Part shown: positions 41,754 to 48,569 of the stretch, one piece after another | Numbering within the stretch: the first letter of the stretch is position 1 | How the letters are laid out: each line of letters opens with the position of its first letter | DNA from: Cranoglanis bouderius | Taxonomy: Eukaryota; Chordata; Actinopteri; Siluriformes; Cranoglanididae | NCBI GenBank assembly: GCA_023630585.1 | Contig: CM042539.1 | Location: 7,185,755 to 7,249,754, forward strand | Direction: 5' to 3' | Length of the DNA: 64,000 nucleotides | Notes under the pieces: generated by a model | Seen by the model: the letters and a program-made list of their open reading frames with translations, nothing else | Databases searched by the model: none | What the model was told of the DNA's origin: nothing | Program-made: the position numbers and the translations under genes

Positions 41754-44711
41754 ATGCGTAGACATTTAGTGAAACTTGAGCGTAATGAAAATAGCTGTCA
41801 GAAGTTGATAGAAAGTCGTTTGCATTCAGTTTGTGAGCCAGATATCTAACACGAGATAAGCCAACAATGACATGGGATGTTTAACATTCAAACTTCCGTT
41901 TTTTTTTTTTTTGGGTGATTAGTAACAGTGGGATTCGTTGTTACTGCCGCGCAGTACACCAGTACACAGAAGACTTACAGACTTGTTCTGCATGTGTAAA
42001 TGTAAATGTCATGCAAATCTCGCACTCATCAGTGTATTCAAAGTGACGCTTTGCATTTTAAGAGATAACGAGTCAATACAGTATGTCTGCTTCTCTTCCT
42101 TACTGTATGCTGTACTTTAAAAAAAAAAAAAAATTTAACTTGTATATCAATCGTTAATATGGTTGGACATCCTTTTCGGAAAAACAGGAGTTTAATGGTA
42201 AACGGATAAATGAATGAATAGATCAGAATGAAGTGTGTGTGTACAGTACATTATAAAGCCATGTAGTAATCTTTAAAAATATCTGCTCATGTCATGATGC
42301 CGTGATGTATTTAATAATATAACATGACAGGTACAGTTATATACAGCATATACAGTGCTTGTTTATTGTTGCATTTTAATTTCCCGCTCGTATTTTTTGC
42401 AGTGTATGTTGGAAAAGGTTGGAAGCTGGAATTTTGACATTTTCCTCTTCGACAGGTTGACAAACGGTGAGTGCTTTAAAAGCGTTCAGGTCCATGACGC
42501 TCGGGTGTGTGCGCGTGTGTGTGTGTTGTGTGTTTTGTGCATCATGCTGGTATCCTCCTCTTAACACCCCCAGTGCAGTGTGACAGATGTTCAACTTTGT
42601 GTTTTTGATCAACGCTTCCATCTGCTGGCCAGATAACGCATGTGACTGTTGAACGTGTTTGAATAAGTGCATAAGTGCATCAGTTCTTTCCAGCTTTTAA
42701 CGTTCAATAGCAAATAAATGTGTATAAAGAAACACCGTCGTTCATATTACAGGACGCATGGATTAAAGTTTTGATGGATTTCCATCATATTGGCATTACA
42801 GTGGTCTTTAAACCGGCTTTACCTAGATCTTCTGCTTGTGGGTTATTGTTTTATATTATAACTACACACTTGAGGACAAAAGTTTGCTTTCGAATGGGGG
42901 TAAAAAAAAAGAAAAAGCCTCTTTGTTGTGCGATTTACCTACAAAAAAATTCAGTCAAATTCTTGGGCCTCATTTACCGAGTTGGATACAAAATCATTCG
43001 TAAGAGCGTTTACACGAGACTTGATATTCATGAAAAAACTTTTGTAACCTACTCGTGCTCCTGAGTGTGTGTAAAAAATAAAATTGTTATTAACAAGGAA
43101 ACAATTGAAAACAATGCAAAGTAGACAGAAGAATATTTTTTTTAAATTGGTCTGAGTGGATCCAAACACTGCATGTATCGTTGCTATAAATTAAATTTGT
43201 CTTCTTCAGTTGTATGTAAACATTTGCACTCAACTGTATTCCATGGTATAACATGATATGTAATATATGTAATTAAGCTCTGTTTAAACTGTCCAATGCA
43301 AACTGTTTCAGTCAAGATTATTTTTTCGCATTAATCTCTGACTGAGTATTCTTTTATATTGGTGATTAAATGCTCCTGATGCTCATAACGCTGCCTTCTA
43401 TAATTCACATTAACCGTCATGTTTCTCTTTCCCTCTTGATTTCTAGGAAACAGTCTCGTCTACTTGACCTTATATCTGCTAAATCATTATGGCTTAATTG
43501 AGCTCTTCCAGTTAGACATGGTTAAAGTACGACGCTTTTTAGGTGAGTAAAGGAAATAAGACGTAAAAGGAAATAAATCGTGGTAGATAAAATAAAATTT
43601 CCCCTGTGCTGTACTTTTAGTCCTGTGTCAGATTTAGTTTAGGGTATATTTAATGTGTGGAAGTCATTTTACTTCCTGATTTGTTAAATCATATCAGTTA
43701 AGGGTGAAAGACAAAAAAGGGCGTTGGTTTGTTTTCCAGTCTAATGTGAGTAGTAAATATTGATTTATTTCAATATTTAATACTCATGTTAGGCTGGAAA
43801 ACAAACCAACTCCCTTTTTTGTCAAAAGTTCTTGTAAGGATGTGAATTTTATTTAAAATATAAAAACCACTCATCGATTTTATTGACGCAAATGAAAAAG
43901 AGGAAAATCGATGAGTGGTTGTTATATTTTAAATAAAATTCACATCCTTACAAGAACTTTTTACAGATAAATAAAGAGCAAAGAAAGTAATAACTAATGG
44001 TGAAGTGTGTAGATTTAAAGTTATTTTATTTATTTTTTTGTTGCTGGTGTTTAATTTAATTCTCATAGTCCATCTCGTTATCCAGTTAAAAAAAATTTTT
44101 TTTTGAACATTGCTACACTAAATGACATGTTTATATTATTCTTGAACATAAATAACTCATTCTAAATGCAATTCATTAAATTTAGTTGTTTTATTTTTAA
44201 ACTCTCATCATCTTACACCCATGTACAAATAAATCTAGGAAGAGTTCCAGCTTTCTGCTGTTTAGGGCAGTCAAGGCCTCAACATACTTAATGTGGAGAT
44301 GTTTTTTCACAAGCGTACAAGTTCATATACTCTTTGCGGTTTCGTATGGATAGTCACATATGAGTGCTCCGGTACTGCAGGTGGCGCTGTTAAATTTTCA
44401 TGATTATTTCCACGAAGGTTTTCCATACCTTCATCTTGAAATGAATCAACTAGGCCACGCCTTGCTTATAAAGAGCAGTCACATAATGCAGATCTTTGCC
44501 TGAATTCATGTTCCTGCGTATTTCTGCTCCTCTCAGTTCTGGTTCAGGAGGATTACCACAATCATAACCCGTACCATAACTCAGTCCATGCTGCTGACGT
44601 GACCCAGGCCATGCACTGTTACCTGAAGGAGCCCAAGGTATACGACTGCACGAGAACTGGAGAAACTTTAAACATATATGACTTTACAAATGCTCTCTGC
44701 ATGATTTTACA

Positions 44712-44745
<34 letters not shown>

Positions 44746-47656
44746 CCTCTCTGCAGCTTGCCAAGTCCCTTACTTCCTGTGATATCCTCTTGGGCTTGCT
44801 GGCAGCAGCCACTCATGACCTGGACCACCCTGGGGTCAATCAGCCTTTCCTCATCAAAACCAACCATTACCTAGCCTCTTTGTACAGGGTGAGAGCAACA
44901 TTTAATGGAATACTCGATTCTTGTTCAGTTTAATATCTATCTGCTACATCTATAGTGTGTGCGTGTGTGTGTGTATGTGTGTGTGACAGAGAGAGAGAGA
45001 GAGAGAGATTACCATAAATATTTCCCTGTATTGAGAAAAGAACAGAAAACCTATTTACTCCAAACTCGGTTTTAACGGAGGTCTAGGGGACTTTGTAATG
45101 CAAGTTGAGAACTACTATAGATGCAGTTTAACAATAAATGCATTTGAATGAGACAGACATGAGAGAAGGTCTCGGTAAATCAGTCCATATCGCTACACTG
45201 GTGACTCTGGTGTGATCTTAAATTCAATTCCTGTACCACAGATTTAGAGCTTTATTTACAAATATGTGGGGTTTTTTTCATAACTATTTATCGATTCAAG
45301 AACTGCCCATAGATTTCCATTGTAAGTTTAAACTGGTTATCCACCTCTTACCTCTTCACCAAGAGGTTTGCCTCGCACCTCTGGGGTTGGGGGTTCGAAT
45401 CCCGTCTCCGGCCTGTGTGTGCAGAGTTTGCATGTTCTCCCCGTGCTTCGGGGGTTTCCTCCGGGTGCTCTGGTTTCCTCCCCAGTTCCAAAGATGCCAT
45501 TCTTGTACTGGCATAAGGAGACATTTTTGAGACTACAAAGCGCTACTGGATAACTATGTTTGCTAAGTGATGGAAAAGGAAATGCTATCAGTTCTTTTCA
45601 CATTACAGGGGAATGTGTTCAAATTCTCTCCCGTGCCAATGGCACACACTACAGATGCGCCGATGCAGAATATCCCTTTAAATGCATTCTTAAAGCCGCC
45701 TCATATCGTTAGCCTTAATCCAGCGCTGTCCTAACCGTGTGTTTGCGGGGTCGTGTAGAATACCTCAGTTCTGGAGAACCATCACTGGAGGTCGGCAGTG
45801 GGTTTGCTACGAGAGACTGAGCTCTTCTCGCACCTTCCCACAGAGGACAGGTCAGTATCCGCCCACATGCGTTATTCTGCCGCACTTCATAAGCAGTATA
45901 ACCAGTGGCTGACGTGGTGATCTCTCTGCTCAGTGTGAACATGGAGAGGCAGTTGGGGTCTCTGATTCTGGCCACAGATATCAGCAGGCAGAACGAATAC
46001 CTGTCCAGGTTCAGGACACACCTGGACCAGGAGGAGCTGTGTCTGGGAAACGCCTCTCACCGCCACTTCATCCTGCAGGTGAGCAAGGCCAGAAAGAGAA
46101 GCGCAAAAAAAGAAAAAAGACAACAATGTACGAAAACAAAGTGCAGAAATGATTTAAAGGTGGACATTTATGTGGATTGTAGAGTAAAGGGGTAAGTTCA
46201 TGGATGTGTGTGTGTGTGTATATATACAGATGGCCCTGAAGTGTGCAGACATCTGTAACCCGTGTAGGCCTTGGGAACTCAGCAAGCAGTGGAGTGAAAA
46301 GGTGACTGAAGAATTCTTCCACCAAGGTATTTCCACACACTTTCACCATGATATAACTGCTGATCGTTTCCTCGCGTGTGATAATCTGACGCCTTTCTTT
46401 CCCCTCTGTTTAGGAGATATTGAGAAAAAGCACAAACTTGAAGTGAGCCCACTGTGTGACAGCGACACAAACTCTATAGCTGATGTTCAGATCGGTAAGA
46501 ATGTCAGCGTGAACATGGCGACACAGGGATATGTATATAGTTTTTTTTTTTTTTTTCTCTCCCCTGCCCAAGACAAACCGCAGACGTCTGAGGCGATATT
46601 TAAGAGGAGGACGAGGAGATAAGGGGTCGTTGTCTTGACGTTATCAGGAGATGGCACTCAATTTATCTCTGTGATTGAAATAAAATACGATTAGCTTAAT
46701 AAACACCACCTCGGGTTGGGACGTCAGGGACGCTTTTTCACCCTGATGAAGGACGGCGAGCTCATCATCTAACAAACTTGCTTTTCTTTTTTTTCTTTTT
46801 TTCTTTTGTTGCTTTTCAGCCTGAAATGAAGACGGACACAGTTTTTGTTTTATCCAGCTGTATTTACTCCGTGCAACTTATAACATCCAAGTGAAAGATA
46901 TAACACCAACATGCCAGGGAAAAAAATAAATAAAAAACCAGAATCACTGAGTTGGAAAAAGGATCACCCCCCACCCCTCCTAAAAATCACTTGTAAACTC
47001 AATAAGGTGTAGCTAATCACCTTCTCAATGGCACACAAAGCCATTTGATCAGCTGTGGTCATTTTGATTAGCTCAGCATGAAAAGAGCTTTCCTGGAGCA
47101 TTTTGTAGTGCAACTGAAGCAAGCAATCAACTATGGGTGGCAAGGCGCTGTCAAAAGATCTCTGGGATAAAGTTGTGGACAGGCACAAGTCAGGAGATGG
47201 ATACAAAAACATTTCAAAGGCTTTATCAATGCCTAGAAGCACAGTGAAGTCTATTATTAAGAAGTGGAAGGTATTTGGTACAACACAGACCCTCCCTGGA
47301 TCAGGAAGTCACTTCCAAACTGTGTCCGTCAAAATGTGATTATTTTAAAGGGGGGTGATTCTTTTCTATACCCTCTGTATATTATTAAGTAGTAGAATTA
47401 TTGATGAGTGAATCTACATGGTGCATTGTGACTATCTTGATTTCTCTTTCTTTGTAACCGTGCAGGTTTCATGACGTACGTCGTGGAGCCGCTGTTTGCT
47501 GAGTGGGCTCGTTTCTCGGACACGGGGCTCTCTCAGACCATGCTGGGTCACCTGTGCCTGAACAAAGCCAGCTGGAAGGCCCTGCAGCCCGAGGAGGCCG
47601 AGTTCGAGCAGGACAGCGGCTCCAGAGCCTTACCTCAGGGAAGCGTCGAGTCCTGA
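9087..47656 (+). CDS. pde7a: PDE7A, high-affinity cAMP-specific 3',5'-cyclic phosphodiesterase 7A (13 coding exons)
   Basis: The enzyme hydrolyses cAMP to 5'-AMP in the cytosol. Thirteen exons at 9087, 36041, 39169, 41529, 42403, 43447, 44537, 44757, 45759, 45934, 46230, 46414 and 47466 join to 1,440 nt, 479 residues plus TGA; human PDE7A1 has 482. Every junction is AG/GT and every phase agrees. Seen in the product: two RRGAIS motifs (residues 23-28 and 47-52); the catalytic domain from about residue 133 on; proton-donor His214 in NPYHNSVH; metal ligands His218, His254 and Asp255 in HDLDHPG, and Asp364 in CADICNP; nucleotide-selecting Gln415. These equal the human positions plus two, owing to a two-residue insertion near residue 90. 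The ATG at 9087 gives the MEVCYQLPVLPL start of isoform PDE7A1. A PDE7A2-type alternative first exon was not found. No lesion was seen, so the gene looks functional. Confidence 0.97.
9260..12420 (+). repeat. Degenerate tandem array of GGTTTATAC-like units in intron 1
   Basis: For about 3 kb the + strand repeats variants of 'GGGTTTATAC', 'TTTAATACT' and 'TATACTACAG' at irregular spacing, strongly T-rich and with few long ORFs. The array is interrupted by a MITE at 10264-10736. It begins just after exon 1. The unit length is irregular by eye, so it is an old or interrupted minisatellite. Confidence 0.7.
10264..10736. mobile_element. MITE-like element with ACTCTTAAAAATAAAGG inverted ends
   Basis: The 17-bp end at 10264-10280 is inverted at 10720-10736. 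The interior is rich in 'GGTTCTT' and 'AAGAACC' in both orientations ('CAAGAACCATTT', 'AGGTTCTTTG'), so it is internally palindromic. No transposase is visible. It sits within the GGTTTATAC array. Confidence 0.75.
13007..13802 (+). pseudogene. Outer-element Tc1 transposase, broken
   Basis: The ATG at 13007 opens an N-terminal helix-turn-helix (MGKTREYSCDVRQKV, GYKKIAQVLKMPISTIR). The frame is lost after about residue 65. A later segment holds MEKYLMPMFKYLDVDI and QQDNDPKHTSK, the second catalytic Asp region. A third holds KPIENLWGELKRRV, with the catalytic Glu, and ends at the TGA of 13800-13802. The region between the DNA-binding and catalytic parts is shortened. At least two frame changes and a stop after DNDPKHTSK make it non-functional. 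Confidence 0.88.
13835..15455 (+). mobile_element. Inner Tc1-like transposon inserted in the outer element
   Basis: It runs from CAGTATCTCACAAAAGTGAG (13835) to the inverted end ...GATACTG (15455). The terminal repeats are about 220 bp and include 'GGGGACAGCAAATTTACAC' and its complement. A TA lies immediately left at 13833-13834; the right side reads TG and then a TG/TA microsatellite. It landed in the right terminal repeat of the outer element, just past that element's transposase stop. Confidence 0.93.
14209..15210 (+). pseudogene. Inner-element Tc1 transposase, nearly full length with three lesions
   Basis: It starts MAPHGKELSEDLKKRI and ends at the TGA of 15208-15210. The paired DNA-binding region includes the GRPKKLSARAQ hook. 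The DD34E triad is visible: Asp in SDETK (about 14671), Asp in DNDPKH, and Glu in NPIEHLWG, with 34 residues between the last two. Lesions: a frame change at the G-run near 14491-14499, a TAG at 14666-14668 where the family normally has Trp, and a frame change near 14830-14842. The catalytic half is otherwise well kept, pointing to a young copy. Confidence 0.9.
15456..15554. repeat. TG/TA microsatellite at the transposon junction
   Basis: TGTGTATATATGTG passes into a long pure TA run (about 15486-15552), exactly at the right junction of the inner Tc1 element. The outer element's terminal repeat predicts CACCTATATTTAAC at this point, so a TATA already at the target may have seeded the expansion. 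Confidence 0.88.
15717..21032. other. Intron 1 segment without recognisable genes
   Basis: Unique-looking AT-rich intron. The only clear feature is a (TG)n run at 17161-17229. Open frames are short and without recognisable domains. Confidence 0.6.
17161..17229. repeat. (TG)n microsatellite
   Basis: A long TG run with one GA interruption near 17214. The sequence after it (TTGCATGCAGTCATGAAAGG) echoes the sequence before it (GTGCAGTCATAAAACG), so the flanks look locally duplicated. Confidence 0.92.
21033..21860 (-). mobile_element. Decayed Tc1-like element in minus orientation
   Basis: One end reads CAGGTCCATAAATATTTGGA (21033), a familiar fish Tc1-type terminus. On the minus strand, 21624-21355 encodes transposase debris: QMDNDPKH, SKLIGRCFTVQMD, AANGTGSLVFTDDVT and SRMNTETYRA, all in the known order of Tc1 proteins. 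The far end is not clear. The sequence to about 21.86 kb resembles the N-terminal transposase region on the minus strand, heavily mutated. Confidence 0.75.
21355..21624 (-). pseudogene. Tc1 transposase fragment (catalytic core)
   Basis: An open minus-strand stretch of 89 codons containing WACMAANGTGSL-like debris (as CTAANGTGSLVF), the second catalytic Asp in QMDNDPKH and the conserved MNTETYRA segment. Preceding and following domains are out of frame or missing. Confidence 0.75.
23030..23480 (+). repeat. Copy of unnamed dispersed repeat family (copy D)
   Basis: Begins with the family's head 'GGTCAGAAGGTGTTCATTTTC' type sequence and 'GTAGTGCAGCTGCAAAT'. After a gap it has 'CCACAAAATTAAAT', 'GTTGGCAAATTGCTGTGG', 'TATAAGAGG' and 'GTAACTCCGCTTCAT', then ends at 'GTGTTTTATTCCTCAC'. 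It gives the order of the 3' modules best. Confidence 0.7.
24835..24892. repeat. (AAT)n-(ATT)n palindromic microsatellite
   Basis: A run of AAT triplets turns directly into its complement ATT, so the two halves can pair as a hairpin. Confidence 0.9.
26014..26031. repeat. Poly-G run
   Basis: About 18 consecutive G on the + strand in otherwise AT-rich intron; a likely place for assembly length error. Confidence 0.9.
26480..27055 (+). repeat. Copy of unnamed dispersed repeat family (copy B, most complete)
   Basis: Holds in order the 'ATAACAGCAGCTCTGACTG' head, 'AATACGTTATTGTTTCTATAG', 'AGCAGATGTTCCAGATATC', 'GGAGTCTCCAGTATCAG', 'ATGGTAACAAG', 'TCTGGGTAACATCAAC', 'ATAGCCGCTACAATTTAAG', 'CTTGTTTCATGGATGCTCC' and 'GTGTTTTATTCCTTA'. 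No protein is encoded. Confidence 0.72.
27361..27400. repeat. (TG)n microsatellite
   Basis: About 40 bp of TG in intron 1. Confidence 0.92.
28002..28538. mobile_element. Non-autonomous Tc1-type element (TATGGCCAAAAG ends)
   Basis: The left end TATGGCCAAAAGTATGTGGA (28002) is inverted at the right (..ATACTTTTGGCCATA, 28538). The inside contains 'ACAATTGTGTGCTTTCAAC' and 'TTTGTGGCAACAGTTTAAG', a pattern seen in a very widespread fish element. No intact transposase; about 537 bp. Confidence 0.82.
28860..29190 (+). repeat. Copy of unnamed dispersed repeat family (copy C)
   Basis: Shares 'AGGAGATGTTTATTTAACG', 'GGAGTCTCCAGTG', 'CTTTGTAACGGTC', 'CTTGTTTTGTAGAAG', 'CCACAACATTAAATGTAACT' and 'GTTGGCAAATTGCTGTG' with copies A and B. 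The middle module is deleted. Confidence 0.7.
31430..31660 (+). repeat. Copy of unnamed dispersed repeat family (copy E)
   Basis: Has 'ACAGCTGCAAATCAGG', 'TTTATATTAATATGTTATGG', 'TTTCTATAGTAACAGCTCA', 'TTCACAGGGAC' and the terminal 'GTGTTTTATTCCTTAC'. Confidence 0.65.
31770..32197 (-). mobile_element. Mariner-type transposon remnant
   Basis: The ends match as inverted repeats: GGTGTCCCAAAAGTCTCCAT on the left (about 31775) and its complement on the right, ending TGGGACACCC (about 32195). A minus-strand fragment reads MDIHEHPLMKAQPAG, matching a mariner transposase segment by pattern only. The rest of the coding region is gone. Confidence 0.7.
31796..31897. repeat. 21-bp minisatellite inside the mariner terminal region
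   Basis: Five tandem copies of a 21-bp unit containing CAGTAGATGGGGGACTATAG; the last copy reads CAGGAGATGG. The unit resembles the inner part of the mariner end (CATACATAGGGGGATG on the other side), so it seems to have arisen from the terminal repeat. Confidence 0.88.
34228..34274. repeat. (TTA)n microsatellite
   Basis: Pure ATT/TTA trinucleotide run. Confidence 0.92.
34809..34857. repeat. (TG)n microsatellite
   Basis: Pure TG run of about 48 bp in intron 1. Confidence 0.92.
36041..36101 (+). CDS. pde7a: PDE7A coding exon 2
   Basis: 61 nt after ctccccacag, ending one base into a Gly codon before gtaagc. It encodes [20 protein letters not shown], identical to the human segment as I know it, and carries the second RRGAIS motif. 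Confidence 0.96.
36943..37213. mobile_element. hAT-type MITE (GGGCTGGGCGATA ends)
   Basis: The left end CAGGGCTGGGCGATAT and right end ATATCACCCAGCCCTAG are inverted. The direct repeat AACAGTA flanks both sides (36936-36942 and 37214-37220). A 7-8 bp duplication fits the hAT superfamily. The interior has 'ATATCGTGATG' type palindromes and no gene. Confidence 0.85.
37221..39168. other. PDE7A intron 2, distal part
   Basis: Holds (TTG)n at about 37360-37380, (CA)n at 37502-37530, a C-run at about 38167-38180 and a (CT)n tract at 38968-39013 followed by TG-rich sequence to about 39092. No other gene was recognised. Confidence 0.6.
38968..39013. repeat. (CT)n microsatellite
   Basis: Pure CT run 155 bp upstream of the exon 3 acceptor, followed by TG-rich sequence to about 39092. 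Confidence 0.92.
39169..39258 (+). CDS. pde7a: PDE7A coding exon 3
   Basis: 90 nt after ccttctag, ending one base into a Ser codon before gtaagt. It encodes DVRVRSQVGFEPERRGSHPY, then LGVDFRTLH. The Leu-Gly-Val in place of the human Ile adds two residues and shifts all later numbering by +2. Confidence 0.95.
39259..41528. other. PDE7A intron 3
   Basis: Unique-looking sequence. No gene or clear transposon was recognised. It ends in a (GT)n run that replaces the usual pyrimidine tract of the exon 4 acceptor. Confidence 0.6.
41490..41525 (+). repeat. (GT)n run directly at the exon 4 acceptor
   Basis: The GT run continues to within three bases of the exon 4 start, where it ends GTGCAG. No conventional polypyrimidine tract separates it from the splice site. 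Confidence 0.93.
41529..41680 (+). CDS. pde7a: PDE7A coding exon 4
   Basis: 152 nt, ending in phase 0 at AGG before gtgcgt. It encodes RIRRLFSFQRHL, SSRLLRG and NPLHILDEDYCGQAR, just before the catalytic domain. Its first dozen residues are the least conserved part of the protein relative to human. Confidence 0.93.
41717..41748 (+). repeat. (CA)n microsatellite just after exon 4
   Basis: CA run starting 36 nt downstream of the exon 4 donor, in transcript orientation. Confidence 0.92.
42403..42466 (+). CDS. pde7a: PDE7A coding exon 5
   Basis: 64 nt between ttttttgcag and gtgagt. It encodes CMLEKVGSWNFDIFLFDRLTN and ends one base into Gly. It marks the start of the PDE catalytic fold. Confidence 0.96.
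43447..43542 (+). CDS. pde7a: PDE7A coding exon 6
   Basis: 96 nt between gatttctag and gtgagt. It encodes NSLVYLTLYLLNHYGLIELF and QLDMVKVRRFL, ending one base into Val. It covers the early helices of the catalytic domain. Confidence 0.95.
43710..43961. repeat. Two abutting long hairpins in PDE7A intron 6
   Basis: Hairpin 1: arms 43710-43763 and 43770-43823 (54 bp, five mismatches by eye, 6-nt loop). Hairpin 2: arms 43824-43881 and 43904-43961 (58 bp, one mismatch, 22-nt loop). The second starts at the base after the first ends. No coding content. They are either palindromic MITEs or a duplicated fold-back element. Confidence 0.9.
44537..44637 (+). CDS. pde7a: PDE7A coding exon 7 (proton donor and first metal ligand)
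   Basis: 101 nt between ctcctctcag and gtatac. It encodes LVQEDYHNHNPYHNSVHAAD and VTQAMHCYLKEPK. His214 and His218 of the active site lie here. Ends in phase 0. Confidence 0.97.
44713..44741 (+). repeat. (TG)n run upstream of the exon 8 acceptor
   Basis: TG run ending 15 nt before exon 8; the intron is only 119 nt long, so the repeat makes up about a quarter of it. Confidence 0.93.
44757..44888 (+). CDS. pde7a: PDE7A coding exon 8 (HDLDHPG metal-binding signature)
   Basis: 132 nt, phase 0 at both ends, between ctctctgcag and gtgaga. It encodes LAKSLTSCDILLGLLAAATH, then DLDHPGVNQPFLIKTNHYLA. His254 and Asp255 bind the catalytic metals. Because it is exactly 44 codons, skipping it would keep the frame but remove the active site. 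Confidence 0.97.
44992..45007. repeat. Short (TG)n and (GA)n runs in intron 8
   Basis: A TG run at about 44957-44985 is followed by a GA run. Confidence 0.85.
45355..45500 (+). mobile_element. V-SINE-type tRNA-derived fragment in intron 8
   Basis: GGGGTTCGAATCCCGTCTCC matches a tRNA B-box, followed by the core 'GAGTTTGCATGTTCTCCCCG', 'GGGGGTTTCCTCCGGGTG' and 'TCTGGTTTCCTCCCCAG'. The head and core are better kept than in the copy near 7.4 kb; the tail is missing. Confidence 0.75.
45759..45850 (+). CDS. pde7a: PDE7A coding exon 9
   Basis: 92 nt between gtcgtgtag and gtcagt. It encodes NTSVLENHHWRSAVGLLRET and ELFSHLPTED, ending two bases into Ser. The ENHHW segment is the conserved catalytic-domain motif around the metal site. 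Confidence 0.96.
45934..46078 (+). CDS. pde7a: PDE7A coding exon 10
   Basis: 145 nt between ctctgctcag and gtgagc, only 83 nt after exon 9. It encodes VNMERQLGSLILATDISRQN and EYLSRFRTHLDQEELCLGN. LATD-(I/M)-S is a PDE family landmark. Confidence 0.96.
46230..46326 (+). CDS. pde7a: PDE7A coding exon 11 (Asp364 metal ligand)
   Basis: 97 nt between tatatacag and gtattt. It encodes MALKCADICNPCRPWELSKQ and WSEKVTEEFFHQ, ending one base into Gly. Asp364 in CADI completes the metal site. A short TG/TA run precedes the acceptor. Confidence 0.97.
46414..46494 (+). CDS. pde7a: PDE7A coding exon 12 (invariant glutamine)
   Basis: 81 nt between ctgtttag and gtaaga. It encodes DIEKKHKLEVSPLCDSDTNS and IADVQI. 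Gln415 is the purine-clamp glutamine that selects the nucleotide base. Ends one base into Gly. Confidence 0.96.
46955..47378 (+). mobile_element. Internally deleted Tc1-like element in PDE7A intron 12
   Basis: The ATG at 47133 opens a Tc1 transposase N-terminus (MGGKALSKDLWDKVVDRHKS, then GYKNISKALSMPRSTVKSII). It breaks off after about 63 residues into the element's 3' end (AAGGGGGGTGATTCTTTTC). The left end contains AAAAGGATCACCCCCCAC, the degenerate inverse of the right end. The catalytic domain is absent, so it cannot move by itself. It lies 88 nt upstream of the last exon. Confidence 0.85.
47466..47656 (+). CDS. pde7a: PDE7A coding exon 13 with stop
   Basis: 191 nt after taaccgtgcag, ending at the TGA of 47654-47656. 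It encodes FMTYVVEPLFAEWARFSDTG and LSQTMLGHLCLNKASWKALQ, then a divergent tail ending RALPQGSVES. The human tail is longer by a few residues. Confidence 0.97.
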
Positions 47657-48569
47657 CACTGCCTCGCCCCGCCCCCGCCACGCCCCGCCCAGCCCCCCCG
47701 TCATGCTTCAGTCACTTCTGATTTGTTCACCTCCTCTCTCAAACCAACCACTGATTTATTTAATTTATTTAATTTTAACAGCCTTTTATTTTTCGACATA
47801 GAGCAATACATGGATACCTCATTCAGCTACTGCTGCAATTTTCATTCTTACACTTTTTTTTAAATGTCATTTTATTTATTTAAATTTTGTTTGTTTTTTT
47901 CTGTTTTGTTTTCATCCGGGGGGAACATTGCTAACTGCTAATCGAACTCGGCTGGGGACCAGGAAACGCTGAACCCGATGGATCCCTTCTGCTGGGTCAA
48001 AAGTGCCATTTTTTCCCCACCCCTTATGGAATCGCTCAAACACCAAGAGTATTCACGCAACAGGTTTTTAAACGACTGCGCCAAGCGACGGTGCGTGTGA
48101 GTGTGTGAGTGTGCGTGTGTGTACGTGTGCATGTGTTGGTGCATTTTTGCAAACGAATCTTCCTTCTTGTGTACAAAACTGAAAGAGAAAAAAAGACAAA
48201 TGTGAAGAGCCCAGTCATTTGCTGCCTCTACGAAGACTGTTTACAGATTGTCTTTTTTTTGTTGTCATTGTTATAAATGAATCATGTTGGTTCTGTGAGG
48301 TTTTTTTTTTTTTCTTTTGCCTTTAAGCACAGATGTGAAGAACCACTTTTACACATTTTGAACTGTTGTGTTACTGCTGATGTACTGAACAAAAAAAAAA
48401 AGAAAACGAAAAAAAAAACACCCAATGGACTGCACTTGAGTCAGTCTGAAACGCCAGATGCCATACAAGCGCCATTTTGTGCTCTGTTGTGAAATTTTCT
48501 CCCTGCACTCCAGATTCTGGTGCCACATGATTCGGACACGCCGCTGCTTCTGCTGTGAAAGGACCAGGG

